Source: Rhodocyclales bacterium (GTDB taxonomy: Bacteria; Pseudomonadota; Gammaproteobacteria; Burkholderiales; Rhodocyclaceae). From it: 64,000 nucleotides of DNA. Within the stretch, counting starts at the first letter, position 1. Each line of letters starts with the position of its first letter. Where the stretch lies: the NCBI GenBank assembly GCA_016183655.1, contig JACPEH010000005.1:26338-90337 (forward strand), in the 5' to 3' direction. Position numbers and translations under genes: made by a program. Shown one piece after another: positions 29,429 to 38,283 of the stretch. The notes below the pieces were generated by a model. That model was not told the origin of the DNA and searched no databases. It saw only the letters and a list, made by a program, of their open reading frames with translations.

Positions 29429-29483
29429 CGCAACCTCCCGAGTAACCACAATCAAAATAATGACAAACAACGCGCGTAATGCC

Positions 29484-29512
29484 GTTGTAGTATGACAAAA
29501 TCCTGATGTCAA
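29484..29512 (-). promoter_or_regulatory. Promoter of the radical SAM cassette
   Basis: On the minus strand, TTGACA (29507-29512) and TACAAC (29484-29489) are separated by 17 bases in an AT-rich region 56 bases upstream of the PqqD-like gene. Confidence 0.6.
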
Positions 29513-29597
29513 TGACGATTTTCGTCGCCGTACAACAAACGGAAGTGACTCTGGATGCGGCACAAACGTGAATTGAAGGGTGAATTAAGAATTAAAG

Positions 29598-29645
29598 GGG
29601 AGAGTAGAGAACAGGCTCTCGCCTACCCTCTACTCTCCCTTTTTT
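29598..29645 (+). terminator. 12-bp stem with T-tract at insertion edge
   Basis: GGGAGAGTAGAG (29598-29609) and CTCTACTCTCCC (29628-29639) are perfectly complementary with an 18-base loop, followed by TTTTTT. It reads as a plus-strand terminator although no plus-strand gene precedes it, and it lies 10 bases before the right 247-bp repeat. It could be a terminal structure of the inserted DNA. Confidence 0.6.
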
Positions 29646-29655
29646 CGCCGTTTTC

Positions 29656-29902
29656 CGGGCGAGGACGTGCCTTCGCTCTGATCGTGCGCATGGCGGCGGG
29701 TTGATTTGCCACTGATTCGCCAATGAAAAAGGCCGCACCCTTTCGGGTACGGCCTTTCCTTGGCTTCCGCCTTGCGGCAGAGGAGAAGCTTGGCGGAACT
29801 TAGTGGAACTGCTCTTCTTCGGTCGAGCCGGTCAGCGCGGTGACGCTGGACTTGCCGCCCTGGATCACGGTGGTGACGTCGTCGAAGTAGCCGGTGCCGA
29901 CG
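29656..29902. repeat. Right copy of 247-bp direct repeat
   Basis: This segment matches 27269-27515. It starts with a detached tail of an HDOD gene (GEDVPSL then stop) and ends exactly at the point where aceA departs from the usual isocitrate lyase sequence. Confidence 0.95.
29728..29757. terminator. Terminator of aceA
   Basis: The stem is the same as at 27341-27370 (AAAGGCCG/CGGCCTTT) with flanking A and T runs, 43 bases after the aceA stop on the minus strand. Confidence 0.85.
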
Positions 29903-31002
29903 TAGTCCTGCGCCAGATCGAACATGTTGTACCACATGGAGTGGATGCCGGCGAGGGTGATGAACTGGTACTTGTAGCCCATCGCGCCCAGTTCCTTCTG
30001 GAACTTGGCGATGGTGGCATCGTCCAGGTTCTTCTTCCAGTTGAACGACGGCGAGCAGTTGTAGGCGAGCATCTTGCCCGGGTGCTTGGCATGCACGGCT
30101 TCGGCGAACTTGCGGGCGAATTCCAGATCCGGCGTGCCGGTCTCGCACCACACCAGGTCGGCGTAGTCGGCGTAGGCGATGGCGCGGGAGATGGCCTGCT
30201 CCAGACCCTTCTTGGTCTTGTAGAAGCCTTCGGCGGTGCGCTCGCCGGTCAGGAACGGCTTGTCGTTCTCGTCGTAGTCCGAGGTCAGCAGGTCGGCAGC
30301 TTCCGCGTCGGTACGGGCGATGACCAGGGTCGGCACGCCATAGACGTCGGCAGCCATACGGGCGGCGATCAGCTTCTGCACAGCTTCGGTGGTCGGCACC
30401 AGCACCTTGCCGCCCATGTGGCCGCACTTCTTGACCGAGGCCAGCTGGTCTTCCCAATGCACACCGGCGGCGCCGGCGCGGATCATGGCCTTCATCAGTT
30501 CGTAGGCGTTCAGCACGCCGCCGAAACCGGCTTCGGCGTCGGCAACGATCGGCAGGTGGTATTCAACGTGGCCGGCGTCGCCCGGGTTGATGTTCTTCGA
30601 CCATTGGATTTCGTCGGCGCGGTTGAAGGCGTTGTTGATGCGCTCGACGACCTTCGGCACGGAGTCGACGGGGTACAGCGACTGGTCCGGGTACATCGCG
30701 GCGTATTCGTTGTTGTCGGCAGCGACTTGCCAGCCCGACAGGTAGATGGCCTTGATGCCGGCCTTGGCCTGCTGCACGGCTTGGCCGCCGGTCAGGGCGC
30801 CCAGGCAGTTGACGTAGGGGGTGTTGTTGACCAGGTCCCACAGCTTTTCGGCGCCGCGGCGGGCCAGGGTGTGTTCAACCTGGAACGAACCGCGCAGGCG
30901 GACGACGTCAGCAGCGGAGTAGCCGCGCTTGATGCCCTTCCAGCGGGGGTTGGTGGCCCAGTCTTTTTCCAGTTCGGCGATTTGCTGTTCGCGAGTGCTC
31001 AT
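29800..31002 (-). CDS. aceA: Isocitrate lyase with apparent internal C-terminal deletion
   Basis: A 400-residue isocitrate lyase, which splits isocitrate into glyoxylate and succinate. The catalytic KKCGH and surrounding blocks are intact. Family members (about 428-435 residues) have roughly 30 residues, of the form xxMxxYVExxQxxEFA...KHQxEV, between the FDLA block and GTGYFD. Here FDLAQDYV runs straight into GTGYFDD. The join sits exactly at the edge of the 247-bp repeat (29902/29903). The frame is kept, so a protein is made, but the missing part belongs to the C-terminal helices that pack between subunits in known structures. Activity is uncertain. Confidence 0.92.
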   Translation of the reverse strand: MSTREQQIAELEKDWATNPRWKGIKRGYSAADVVRLRGSFQVEHTLARRGAEKLWDLVNNTPYVNCLGALTGGQAVQQAKAGIKAIYLSGWQVAADNNEYAAMYPDQSLYPVDSVPKVVERINNAFNRADEIQWSKNINPGDAGHVEYHLPIVADAEAGFGGVLNAYELMKAMIRAGAAGVHWEDQLASVKKCGHMGGKVLVPTTEAVQKLIAARMAADVYGVPTLVIARTDAEAADLLTSDYDENDKPFLTGERTAEGFYKTKKGLEQAISRAIAYADYADLVWCETGTPDLEFARKFAEAVHAKHPGKMLAYNCSPSFNWKKNLDDATIAKFQKELGAMGYKYQFITLAGIHSMWYNMFDLAQDYVGTGYFDDVTTVIQGGKSSVTALTGSTEEEQFH

Positions 31003-31095
31003 GGTCTGTCCTCAGTATGGATTGCCAATCAAATGGGGTAAGCGCGGCGTCCGGTGGCTGTTGCAAGCTGCTGCGGACCTTCAGCCGATGGGGCC

Positions 31096-31124
31096 AGTAT
31101 AGAGAGGATTGGGTGGCAAGACAA
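31096..31124 (-). promoter_or_regulatory. aceA promoter
   Basis: On the minus strand, TTGTCT (31119-31124) and TATACT (31096-31101) are 17 bases apart, about 95 bases upstream of the aceA ATG. Confidence 0.7.
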
Positions 31125-31126
31125 GT

Positions 31127-31140
31127 GTCTTATATAAGAC
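31127..31140. promoter_or_regulatory. Perfect 14-bp palindrome upstream of aceA -35 box
   Basis: GTCTTATATAAGAC is its own reverse complement and ends two bases upstream of the -35 hexamer, with its centre about 45 bases before the predicted transcription start. A one-mismatch copy precedes tauE-aceB (25346-25359). Its regulator is not identifiable here. Confidence 0.7.
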
Positions 31141-31347
31141 ATAAGATGTTTTTTTATTTGTTTTTTTACAGTGGCTTAGCTGTTTTGTTTTGCATTGCGA
31201 AATGCTGCCCGCCCTGTGAAATTCATGCGCCCTCATGAGCTTCCCGGGATTTCATGCCGGAAACAATTCAATTCCCGGCCGACAGTGCCGTTGCTACAAT
31301 TCACGCAGAGGCGCGCACGCGCACGGACAATAATCAGGGAGAGGGAA

Positions 31348-33144
31348 ATGAAGGTGTTCTGGGAGTTCTACGACTGGTTCGAGCGCGCCTGCTGGGGGAG
31401 CCTGACGCGCAAGCTGTCCAGTTTCCTGCTGCTTTTCCTCCTTGACCTCGCCTATCTCGCAGTTTACGTCTACCAAAGCGGAAAAATCGGCGGCCTGATC
31501 GCCAAGGGCGGAGTTTCCGCCGAACTGCTGGCATCGGTGCAGGCGGCCTTCGACAGCGGGCTGTGGGTGATGGTCGGCATGACCGTGTTTGCCCTCGTCT
31601 GGAACGTCGCCCAGATCGTTTACATTCGCCACCTCATCGTCCGCCCGGTGCGGGCGATCACCAAGATTTTCGACGAGATCGGCCGCGGCGAGGGCGATTT
31701 CTCCAAGGACCTGCCGGTCTATTCGCACGACGAGCTGCGCGAGCTGGCGAACAGCTACAACCGCTTTGCCGACAAGATGCGGCAGATCATCCACGAGGTG
31801 CGCAAGAGCAGCGTCAGCATCGCCCGCGAGGCCGTCGTGGTGCGCAAGAACGTCAGCGAAACCTCGGCCAAGGCGACCAAGCAGGGGGAAATCACCGAAT
31901 CGGTGTTTACCGCCAGCAACGAGGCGACGCGGGCGATCGAGGAGGTCTCCGGCGCTGCCGAAGTGATTTCGCACTCGACCGAGACGAACCTGGAGACGGC
32001 GCGCGGCTCGCTCGCCGAGATGCTCGACATCGTCACCAAGGTGCAGTCGGTCAGCGACAAGCTCGGCCGTTTCAACGATACCGTCAACAACCTCAGCCAG
32101 CGCTCCGACAGCATTCGCCAGATTGCCGGCCTGATCAAGGAAATCGCCGACCAGACCAACCTGCTTGCGCTCAACGCGGCAATCGAGGCGGCGCGTGCCG
32201 GCGAAGCGGGGCGCGGCTTCGCCGTCGTTGCCGACGAGGTGCGCAAGCTGGCCGAGCGCGTCAATGTCGCGACGACCGAGATCAACGACAACATCGGCGG
32301 CATGATCGGCCTGGTGCGCGAGACGCAGACCGAGAACGAGGTGATCAACACCGATATCACGACGACGCGGGAAGTGGTCGAACGCTCGTCCGGGCAGTTC
32401 CGCCAGATGGTCGACGATTTCGAGCGCACCAGCGAACAGCTGGCGCAGATTGCTTCGGCAATGGAGGAGCTGACCGCAACCAATGCCCAGGTGCACGACA
32501 ACGTGACTCATATCCACGCGCTGTCGTCGGAAGTGGCGGCCAACATGACCGGCTCGGCGCAGTCCACCGTTGGCCTGTCGGGCGCGACCGAAAGCGTCCA
32601 GGAGCTGGTCTCGCGCTTCAAGATCGGGCGCGGCGCCTTCGACTACAACGTCGACAAGACGCGCGAATTCCGCGATGCGATCCAGGCGAAGTTCGCCGAG
32701 CTGGCGAAACGCGGCGTCAATATCTGGGACCAGAATTTCCAGCCGATCGCGAACACCAATCCGCAAAAATTCAATGTCAGCTACCTCGCCGATTTCGAAC
32801 GCGAGGTGCAGCCCTTGTTCGAGGCGGCGCTGGCGCAGATGAAGGGCGGCCTGTACTCGATCGTGATCGACAGCAAGGCCTACATCGGCATCCACAACCT
32901 GAAGTATTCGAAGCCGCTCACCGGCGACTATCAGGCCGACCTCGTCGGCAACCGCACCCGCCGCATCTGGACCGATCCGACCGGGCAGCGCGCGGCGAAG
33001 AACACGTCGCCGATGCTGCTGCAGACCTACGCCCGCGACACCGGCGAGATCCTGTCGGAGATCAACATGCCGATCGTGGTCGACGGCCGCCCGTGGGGGA
33101 ACGTTCGCATCGGGGTCGACAGCGCGGTTTTGCTCGAAGTCTGA
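31348..33144 (+). CDS. Methyl-accepting chemotaxis protein with C-terminal sensory domain
   Basis: A 598-residue chemoreceptor. Two transmembrane segments (about 24-43 and 74-96) enclose only about 30 periplasmic residues, too few for a ligand domain. HAMP follows, then the signalling hairpin with tip [20 protein letters not shown]. After the methylation helices come about 150 extra residues (about 440-598; [20 protein letters not shown] to [16 protein letters not shown]) that resemble a Cache/PAS-like sensor. Sensing is thus probably cytoplasmic, at the end remote from the membrane. ATG 31348 follows GGGAGAGGGAA. No che genes are nearby. Confidence 0.9.
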   Translation: MKVFWEFYDWFERACWGSLTRKLSSFLLLFLLDLAYLAVYVYQSGKIGGLIAKGGVSAELLASVQAAFDSGLWVMVGMTVFALVWNVAQIVYIRHLIVRPVRAITKIFDEIGRGEGDFSKDLPVYSHDELRELANSYNRFADKMRQIIHEVRKSSVSIAREAVVVRKNVSETSAKATKQGEITESVFTASNEATRAIEEVSGAAEVISHSTETNLETARGSLAEMLDIVTKVQSVSDKLGRFNDTVNNLSQRSDSIRQIAGLIKEIADQTNLLALNAAIEAARAGEAGRGFAVVADEVRKLAERVNVATTEINDNIGGMIGLVRETQTENEVINTDITTTREVVERSSGQFRQMVDDFERTSEQLAQIASAMEELTATNAQVHDNVTHIHALSSEVAANMTGSAQSTVGLSGATESVQELVSRFKIGRGAFDYNVDKTREFRDAIQAKFAELAKRGVNIWDQNFQPIANTNPQKFNVSYLADFEREVQPLFEAALAQMKGGLYSIVIDSKAYIGIHNLKYSKPLTGDYQADLVGNRTRRIWTDPTGQRAAKNTSPMLLQTYARDTGEILSEINMPIVVDGRPWGNVRIGVDSAVLLEV

Positions 33145-33169
33145 GTCGGAAAAAACCTCGCGTGAAAAA

Positions 33170-33197
33170 AGCAACGGCGCCCACGGGCGCCGTTGCT
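33170..33197. terminator. Bidirectional terminator between chemoreceptor and rraA
   Basis: A perfect 12-bp stem (AGCAACGGCGCC with GGCGCCGTTGCT) with an A-run on its left side serves the convergent chemoreceptor and rraA transcripts. Confidence 0.85.
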
Positions 33198-33218
33198 TCA
33201 TGGAAGGACAGGATCGGG

Positions 33219-33710
33219 TCAGAGCAGCGGCTTGCTCGACACCAGTACGCCGTCCTCGTCGGCATACAGGTACTCGCCGGGGTGGAAGGTGACGCCGCCG
33301 AAGGTGACGGCGAGGTCGCGGTCGCCGACGTTCTTCTTGATGCTCTTCTGCGGATGCGTGTCGAGCGCGCGCACGCCGAGGTCGATCCCGGCGATGTCGG
33401 CAGAGTCGCGGATGCAGCCGTAGACGACGACGCCTTCCCAGCCGTTCTGCTGCGCCAGGATTGCCAGCTGGTCGCCGACCAGCGCGCAGCGCAGCGAGCC
33501 GCCGCCGTCGATGACCAGCACCTTGCCCCGGCCGTCCTCGGCGAAGGCGGTGCGCACCAGCGAATTGTCCTCGAACAGCTTGAGCGTGGCGATCTGGCCG
33601 CTGAATGCGTTACGCGCGCCGTAGCGCTTGAACATCGGTGCGACGACGCGCAACGACTTGCCCAGTTCGGCCTCGAATTCGTCACAGAGGTCCGGCGTCT
33701 TGAAACTCAT
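33219..33710 (-). CDS. rraA: RraA-like protein
   Basis: A 163-residue RraA-family protein with the GDQLAILAQQNGWEGVVVYG region and the CIRDS block. The family includes the E. coli inhibitor of RNase E and 4-hydroxy-4-methyl-2-oxoglutarate/oxaloacetate aldolases; length and motifs cannot separate them. The Arg and Asp of CIRDS favour retained metal-dependent aldolase or decarboxylase chemistry. It stands alone. Confidence 0.87.
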   Translation of the reverse strand: MSFKTPDLCDEFEAELGKSLRVVAPMFKRYGARNAFSGQIATLKLFEDNSLVRTAFAEDGRGKVLVIDGGGSLRCALVGDQLAILAQQNGWEGVVVYGCIRDSADIAGIDLGVRALDTHPQKSIKKNVGDRDLAVTFGGVTFHPGEYLYADEDGVLVSSKPLL

Positions 33711-33742
33711 CGATTCTTCTCCCTGAATCGGTTGGCAAAAAA

Positions 33743-33768
33743 ATGGCCATGCCGGCGGGCATGGCCAT
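33743..33768 (-). terminator. Terminator of clpA
   Basis: An 11-bp stem ATGGCCATGCC/GGCATGGCCAT with a 4-base loop; the A-run at 33737-33743 reads as a T-run for the minus-strand clpA transcript, which ends 15 bases upstream. Confidence 0.87.
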
Positions 33769-33783
33769 CGGGATCGTTCCGGA

Positions 33784-36042
33784 TCAGACGACTTCCGCCG
33801 TCTCCTCCTCGAACAGCAGTTGCACCTTGTCGTCCGGGCCGAGGTCCACGGTGACCTTGCCGCCGTTGGACAGCTTGCCGAACAGCAGCTCGTCGGCCAG
33901 CGCGGCGCGGATCGTATCCTGGATCAGCCGGGCCATCGGCCGCGCGCCCATCAGCGGGTCGAAGCCCTTCTTCGCCAGGTGCTCCTTCAGCGCGTCGGTG
34001 AAGATCGCGTCGACCTTCTTCTCGTGCAGCTGCATTTCGAGTTCCATCAGGAACTTGTCGACGACGCGCAGGATCACCTCGTGGTCGAGCGCCTTGAACG
34101 AAACGACGGCGTCCAGCCGGTTGCGGAACTCCGGCGTGAACAGGCGCTTGATCTCGACCATCTCGTCGCCGGCCTTCTTCTCGGTGGTGAAGCCCATCGT
34201 CGTCTTCTGGATCGCTTCCTGGCCGGCGTTGGTGGTCATGATGATGACCACGTTGCGGAAGTCGGCCTTGCGCCCGTTGTTGTCGGTCAGTGTGCCGTGG
34301 TCCATCACCTGCAGCAGGATGTTGTAGATGTCCGGGTGCGCTTTCTCGATCTCGTCGAGCAGCAGCACGCAGTACGGCTTCTTGGTCACCGCCTCGGTCA
34401 GCTGGCCGCCCTGGTCGTAGCCGACGTAGCCCGGCGGCGCGCCGATCAGCCGCGAGACGGCGTGGCGCTCCATATATTCGGACATGTCGAAGCGCAGCAG
34501 CTCGATGCCCATACAGTAGGCGAGCTGCTTGGCGACTTCGGTCTTGCCGACGCCGGTCGGGCCGGAGAAGAGGAAGGCGCCGATCGGCTTGCCCGGGTTG
34601 CCGAGGCCGGAGCGGGCCATCTTGATCGCCTTGGCCAGCGCGTCGATCGCTTCATCCTGGCCGAAGACCACGGCTTTCAGGTCGCGGTCGAGGTTCTTCA
34701 GGCTGCTGCGGTCGTCGGTGGTGACATGCGTCGACGGGATGCGTGCGATCTTGGCGACGATCTCCTCGATGTCCTGCTTGCCGATCGTCTTCTTCTGCTT
34801 CGACTTCGGCAGGATGCGCTGCGCCGCGCCGGCCTCGTCGATCACGTCGATCGCCTTGTCCGGCAGGTGGCGGTCGCTGATGAAACGGACCGACAGCTCG
34901 ACCGCCGAAGTCAGCGCCGAGGCCGAGTACTTGATGCCGTGGTGCGCCTCGAAGCGCGCCTTCAGGCCCTTCAGGATCTCCACCGTCTCCGCCACCGACG
35001 GTTCGGAGACGTCGATCTTCTGGAAGCGGCGGGATAGCGCGTGGTCCTTCTCGAAGATGCCGCGATATTCGTTGTAGGTCGTAGCGCCGATGCACTTCAG
35101 CGTGCCCGACGACAGCGCCGGCTTGAGCAGGTTGGAGGCGTCGAGCGTGCCGCCGGAAGCGGCGCCGGCGCCGATCAGCGTATGGATCTCGTCGATGAAG
35201 AGGATCGCGTTCGGGTTGTCCTGCAACTGCTTGAGCACGCTCTTCAGGCGCTGCTCGAAATCGCCGCGGTACTTGGTGCCGGCCAGCAGCGCGCCCATGT
35301 CCAAGGCGTAGACGTTGGCGTGCGCCAGGATCTCCGGCACTTCGCCTTCGACGACGCGGCGCGCCAGCCCTTCGGCGATCGCCGTCTTGCCGACGCCGGC
35401 CTCGCCGACCAGCAGCGGGTTGTTCTTGCGCCGGCGGCACAGCGTCTGGATGACGCGTTCCAGTTCCTTGTCGCGGCCGATCAGCGGGTCGATCTTGCCG
35501 GCCAGCGCCATCGCGTTGAGGTTGAGCGTGAAGTTCTCCAGCGGGCCGGCACTGGTCTGCTGCTCGCCTTCGGTCTCGCTCTCGGCCTCGGCCGGCGCTT
35601 TTTGCTGCGGTACCTTGCTGATCCCGTGCGAGATGAAATTGACCACGTCGAGTCGGGTCACGCCCTGCTTCTGCAGGTAATAGACGGCGTGCGAGTCTTT
35701 CTCGCCGAAGATGGCGACCAGCACGTTGGCGCCGTTCACCTCCTTCTTGCCGGAGGACTGCACGTGCAGGATCGCGCGCTGGATGACGCGCTGGAAGCCG
35801 AGCGTCGGCTGCGTGTCGATCTCATCCTCGCCGGCCACCGTCGGCGTGTGCTCGGCGATGAACTTGTTCAGGTCGCGGCGCAGCACCTCGATGCTCGCCC
35901 CGCAGGAGCGCAACGCTTCCGCCGCCGACGGGTTGTCCAGCAGCGCCAGCAGCAGATGCTCGACGGTGATGAACTCGTGCCGCTTCTGCCTGGCCTCGAC
36001 AAAGGCCATGTGCAAGCTGACTTCCAGTTCCTGCGCGATCAT
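33784..36042 (-). CDS. clpA: ATP-dependent Clp protease ATP-binding subunit ClpA
   Basis: A 752-residue AAA+ unfoldase that feeds ClpP. It has the N-domain (about 1-140), a first AAA module with GEAGVGKT and a second with GPTGVGKT, and two Walker B segments (ILFIDEIHT and [10 protein letters not shown]). The length is normal. It begins one base after the end of clpS, and with it forms the usual N-degron adaptor/protease unit. No clpP is in the window. Confidence 0.97.
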   Translation of the reverse strand: MIAQELEVSLHMAFVEARQKRHEFITVEHLLLALLDNPSAAEALRSCGASIEVLRRDLNKFIAEHTPTVAGEDEIDTQPTLGFQRVIQRAILHVQSSGKKEVNGANVLVAIFGEKDSHAVYYLQKQGVTRLDVVNFISHGISKVPQQKAPAEAESETEGEQQTSAGPLENFTLNLNAMALAGKIDPLIGRDKELERVIQTLCRRRKNNPLLVGEAGVGKTAIAEGLARRVVEGEVPEILAHANVYALDMGALLAGTKYRGDFEQRLKSVLKQLQDNPNAILFIDEIHTLIGAGAASGGTLDASNLLKPALSSGTLKCIGATTYNEYRGIFEKDHALSRRFQKIDVSEPSVAETVEILKGLKARFEAHHGIKYSASALTSAVELSVRFISDRHLPDKAIDVIDEAGAAQRILPKSKQKKTIGKQDIEEIVAKIARIPSTHVTTDDRSSLKNLDRDLKAVVFGQDEAIDALAKAIKMARSGLGNPGKPIGAFLFSGPTGVGKTEVAKQLAYCMGIELLRFDMSEYMERHAVSRLIGAPPGYVGYDQGGQLTEAVTKKPYCVLLLDEIEKAHPDIYNILLQVMDHGTLTDNNGRKADFRNVVIIMTTNAGQEAIQKTTMGFTTEKKAGDEMVEIKRLFTPEFRNRLDAVVSFKALDHEVILRVVDKFLMELEMQLHEKKVDAIFTDALKEHLAKKGFDPLMGARPMARLIQDTIRAALADELLFGKLSNGGKVTVDLGPDDKVQLLFEEETAEVV

Positions 36043-36351
36043 TCAGTTTTCCTCCATGACGCAAGCCAGCGGGTGCTGGTGCTCGCGGGCAAAGGCCGCA
36101 ACCTGTTCAACCTTGGTGGCGGCGATGTCGCGGGGGTAAACCCCGCACAGGCCGCGACCCTCGTTGTGGACTTTGAGCATGATTCGCGTCGCTTGTTCTC
36201 GGTCCATGCCAAAAAACTTCTGCAGCACGGTGATCACGAAATCCATCGGCGTGAAGTCGTCGTTCAGCAGCAGTACCTTGTAGAGCGGAGGCAGTTTCGC
36301 CTGCGTCCGTTGTGCTTCGAGAAGCCCGTCTCCTTGATGCCTTGTCGCCAT
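36043..36351 (-). CDS. clpS: ClpS adaptor protein
   Basis: A 102-residue adaptor that delivers N-end-rule substrates to ClpAP. The ligand-pocket sequence [20 protein letters not shown] and the [16 protein letters not shown] block are intact. The clpA start follows directly after its stop. It diverges from a cold-shock gene, the same order as cspD-clpSA in E. coli. Confidence 0.96.
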   Translation of the reverse strand: MATRHQGDGLLEAQRTQAKLPPLYKVLLLNDDFTPMDFVITVLQKFFGMDREQATRIMLKVHNEGRGLCGVYPRDIAATKVEQVAAFAREHQHPLACVMEEN

Positions 36352-36607
36352 AGTTTGATTCTAAATGGTCGGCTTGAATGTGCAATAGCGTCGTGTCGGG
36401 AGGCTCGCCGGAAGGAGGCTGCTGTGTTGCAGCATCGAAAATGCTTGACGCATCGGAATGAGTCGAGTAAAAAAGCCGCAGTTTGGTTTCAAGTGGTTGC
36501 AGTCGCGCGCTTTCTCCAGCAGAGATCGCTCGGCATCCGATGTTGAACTCAAACACACGTAGGCGGGAAAAAACCCGGATTCAGTCTTTTTTCAAGGAAG
36601 TCGCAAT

Positions 36608-36811
36608 ATGGCAACTGGTACGGTCAAGTGGTTCAACGACGCCAAGGGTTTCGGTTTCATCACTCCGGATGACGGCAGCGAGGATCTGTTCGCTCACTTC
36701 TCCGCCATCACGATGAACGGCTTCAAGACCCTGAAGGAAGGCGAGAAGGTTTCCTTTGATGTGACCCAAGGTCCGAAGGGCAAGCAAGCCTCGAATATCC
36801 AGAAGGCCTGA
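36608..36811 (+). CDS. Cold-shock domain protein
   Basis: A 67-residue CspA-family nucleic acid-binding protein with RNP1 (KGFGFI) and RNP2-like (DLFAHF) motifs. ATG 36608 follows CAAGGAAG. The 250 bases upstream, shared with clpS, are long enough for the structured 5' leader usual in this family. By position it corresponds to cspD. Confidence 0.95.
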   Translation: MATGTVKWFNDAKGFGFITPDDGSEDLFAHFSAITMNGFKTLKEGEKVSFDVTQGPKGKQASNIQKA

Positions 36812-36835
36812 TTTCCCATCAGGTCGCTTGAAGAG

Positions 36836-36858
36836 CCCGCCGCGAGGCGGGTTTTTTT
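36836..36858 (+). terminator. Terminator of the cold-shock gene
   Basis: CCCGCC/GGCGGG stem with GCGA loop followed by seven Ts, 24 bases after the stop. Confidence 0.9.
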
Positions 36859-36897
36859 ATGCCTGCGCGGCGCGATCGTGCAGGCGGGCGAAGCGGT

Positions 36898-37218
36898 TCA
36901 GGAAGTGCCGACTACGCCCTCGTCGCTGCGCCGCTCGCCCCTGCTGTCGATCCAGCTGACGACGAGCTTGTCGCCGGCCTTCAGGCCCCTGGCCTTGAAC
37001 GCCAGCATCGGGTTTTTCGAGACCGCGGTGTTGGTCTGGCCTTCGATCAGCGGCTTGCCGTTCGCCGTGACGAGGAAGGTCTGGATGAAGTGCGCCGGCA
37101 CCAGCTTGCCGCTGACCGGGTCCTTGCGCTGGCCGGTTTCCATCGGATGCTGCAGCAGGATGCGGATGTCGGTGATATCGCCCTGCACCGTCGCGCGGAT
37201 CTTGATCGGTTCGCTCAT
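36898..37218 (-). CDS. soxZ: Sulfur-oxidation carrier subunit SoxZ
   Basis: A 106-residue SoxZ, the partner that with SoxY forms the thiosulfate/sulfur carrier (KIRATVQGDITDIRILLQHP, then AHFIQTFLVTANGKPLIEGQ). ATG 37218 is chosen; ten more in-frame codons upstream are not SoxZ-like. It is 14 bases downstream of soxY. No soxX, A, B or CD is in the window. Confidence 0.9.
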   Translation of the reverse strand: MSEPIKIRATVQGDITDIRILLQHPMETGQRKDPVSGKLVPAHFIQTFLVTANGKPLIEGQTNTAVSKNPMLAFKARGLKAGDKLVVSWIDSRGERRSDEGVVGTS

Positions 37219-37231
37219 CGCCTGCTTCGTC

Positions 37232-37726
37232 CTAGCCGGCGCAGCCACCGAGGGTGACCCGGATTTCGCGCTGCGCGTGCCAGATCCTGCCGTCGGCGGT
37301 CTTCACCACCGCCCGTACGCGCGTCGTTTCCGCCAGCTTGAGCGGAATGCGCACCTGCGGCAGCGCGCCGTTGGCAAACTGCAGCGTCGCCGCCAGCGGC
37401 ATCGGATTCTTCTCGGCGAAGACCGCGATCGACTGGCTGCCGGGCAGGTTGCTGCTGATCTCGACGACGACCTGGGCGCCGTTCTCGGCGATGTCCGGTG
37501 CCGAGAACACGATCTCCCGGCTTTCGGTCGAGGCGGCCGCAGCATAGGCTTTCAGGGCGGCCGGAAAGGTGTTGGCAGTGAAGGCGCTGCGCTGCCATTC
37601 GGTGGCGAGCACGCGCACCGGCTGCAACAGGCCGGCGGCGGCCAGCGCCATCATCGCCGTGCTGGCTCCGCCGGCGCGCAGGAAGCGGCGGCGGCCGAAG
37701 TCGCCGATGGCGTTTCCGTTGCCCAT
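37232..37726 (-). CDS. soxY: Sulfur-carrier protein SoxY with Tat signal
   Basis: A 164-residue SoxY. The N-terminus carries a twin-arginine signal (RRRFLRAGG, then a hydrophobic stretch). The carrier cysteine is in the C-terminal GGCAG, a variant of the usual GGCGG swinging arm. It is exported folded with SoxZ as a hitchhiker and carries sulfur intermediates in the periplasm. In the absence of soxXAB here, its oxidase or donor is unknown. moaC lies 10 bases upstream on the same strand. Confidence 0.9.
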   Translation of the reverse strand: MGNGNAIGDFGRRRFLRAGGASTAMMALAAAGLLQPVRVLATEWQRSAFTANTFPAALKAYAAAASTESREIVFSAPDIAENGAQVVVEISSNLPGSQSIAVFAEKNPMPLAATLQFANGALPQVRIPLKLAETTRVRAVVKTADGRIWHAQREIRVTLGGCAG

Positions 37727-37736
37727 CGCGTCAGTT

Positions 37737-38219
37737 CTACCCGGCCTGCCAGTGGCCGGATTTTCCGCCCTGTTTCTCCAGCAGCCGTAGGCCCTCGATA
37801 CGCATGCCGCGGTCGACCGCCTTGCACATGTCGTAGACGGTGAGCAGGCCGACGCTGGCGGCGGTCAGTGCTTCCATCTCGACGCCGGTGCGGCCGGTAC
37901 ATTCGGCGGTGACCTCGATATGCACAGCATGGCGCTCCGGATCGACGGTGAATTCGGCGGCCACCCGGGTGAGGGCGATCGGGTGACAGAGCGGGATCAG
38001 CTCGGCGGTGCGTTTCGCGGCCTGGATTGCGGCGACCCGGGCGATGCCGATGACGTCCCCCTTCTTCGCCGAACCGCTGGCGATCAGCGCCAGCGTCTCC
38101 GGCAGCATGAAAATGCTGCCGGCGGCCCGGGCGACGCGGTGGGTCTCGGCCTTGGCCGCGACATCGACCATGTGCGCCTGTCCGTCGGCGTCGAAATGGG
38201 TGAGCGGGTTGGCGGTCAT
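37737..38219 (-). CDS. moaC: Cyclic pyranopterin monophosphate synthase MoaC
   Basis: A 160-residue MoaC, which forms cyclic pyranopterin monophosphate in molybdenum cofactor synthesis. The [10 protein letters not shown] and [22 protein letters not shown] blocks are intact. It shares a strand with soxYZ at short spacing, so co-transcription is likely, although no functional link is obvious. Confidence 0.96.
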   Translation of the reverse strand: MTANPLTHFDADGQAHMVDVAAKAETHRVARAAGSIFMLPETLALIASGSAKKGDVIGIARVAAIQAAKRTAELIPLCHPIALTRVAAEFTVDPERHAVHIEVTAECTGRTGVEMEALTAASVGLLTVYDMCKAVDRGMRIEGLRLLEKQGGKSGHWQAG

Positions 38220-38283
38220 GCTAAAGGATGTAAAGGGTGGGGAGGCGTGCGGGCGGGGGCTGCGGGTGCGATATCATAGCACC

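Larger units (their letters stand above)
31003..31347. other. Intergenic region between aceA and the chemoreceptor
   Basis: This 345-base divergent region is AT-rich in its middle (31127-31185). It holds the aceA promoter and palindromic operator. The ribosome-binding site of the chemoreceptor gene (GGGAGAGGGAAATG) is at its right end. I see no further gene. Confidence 0.7.
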
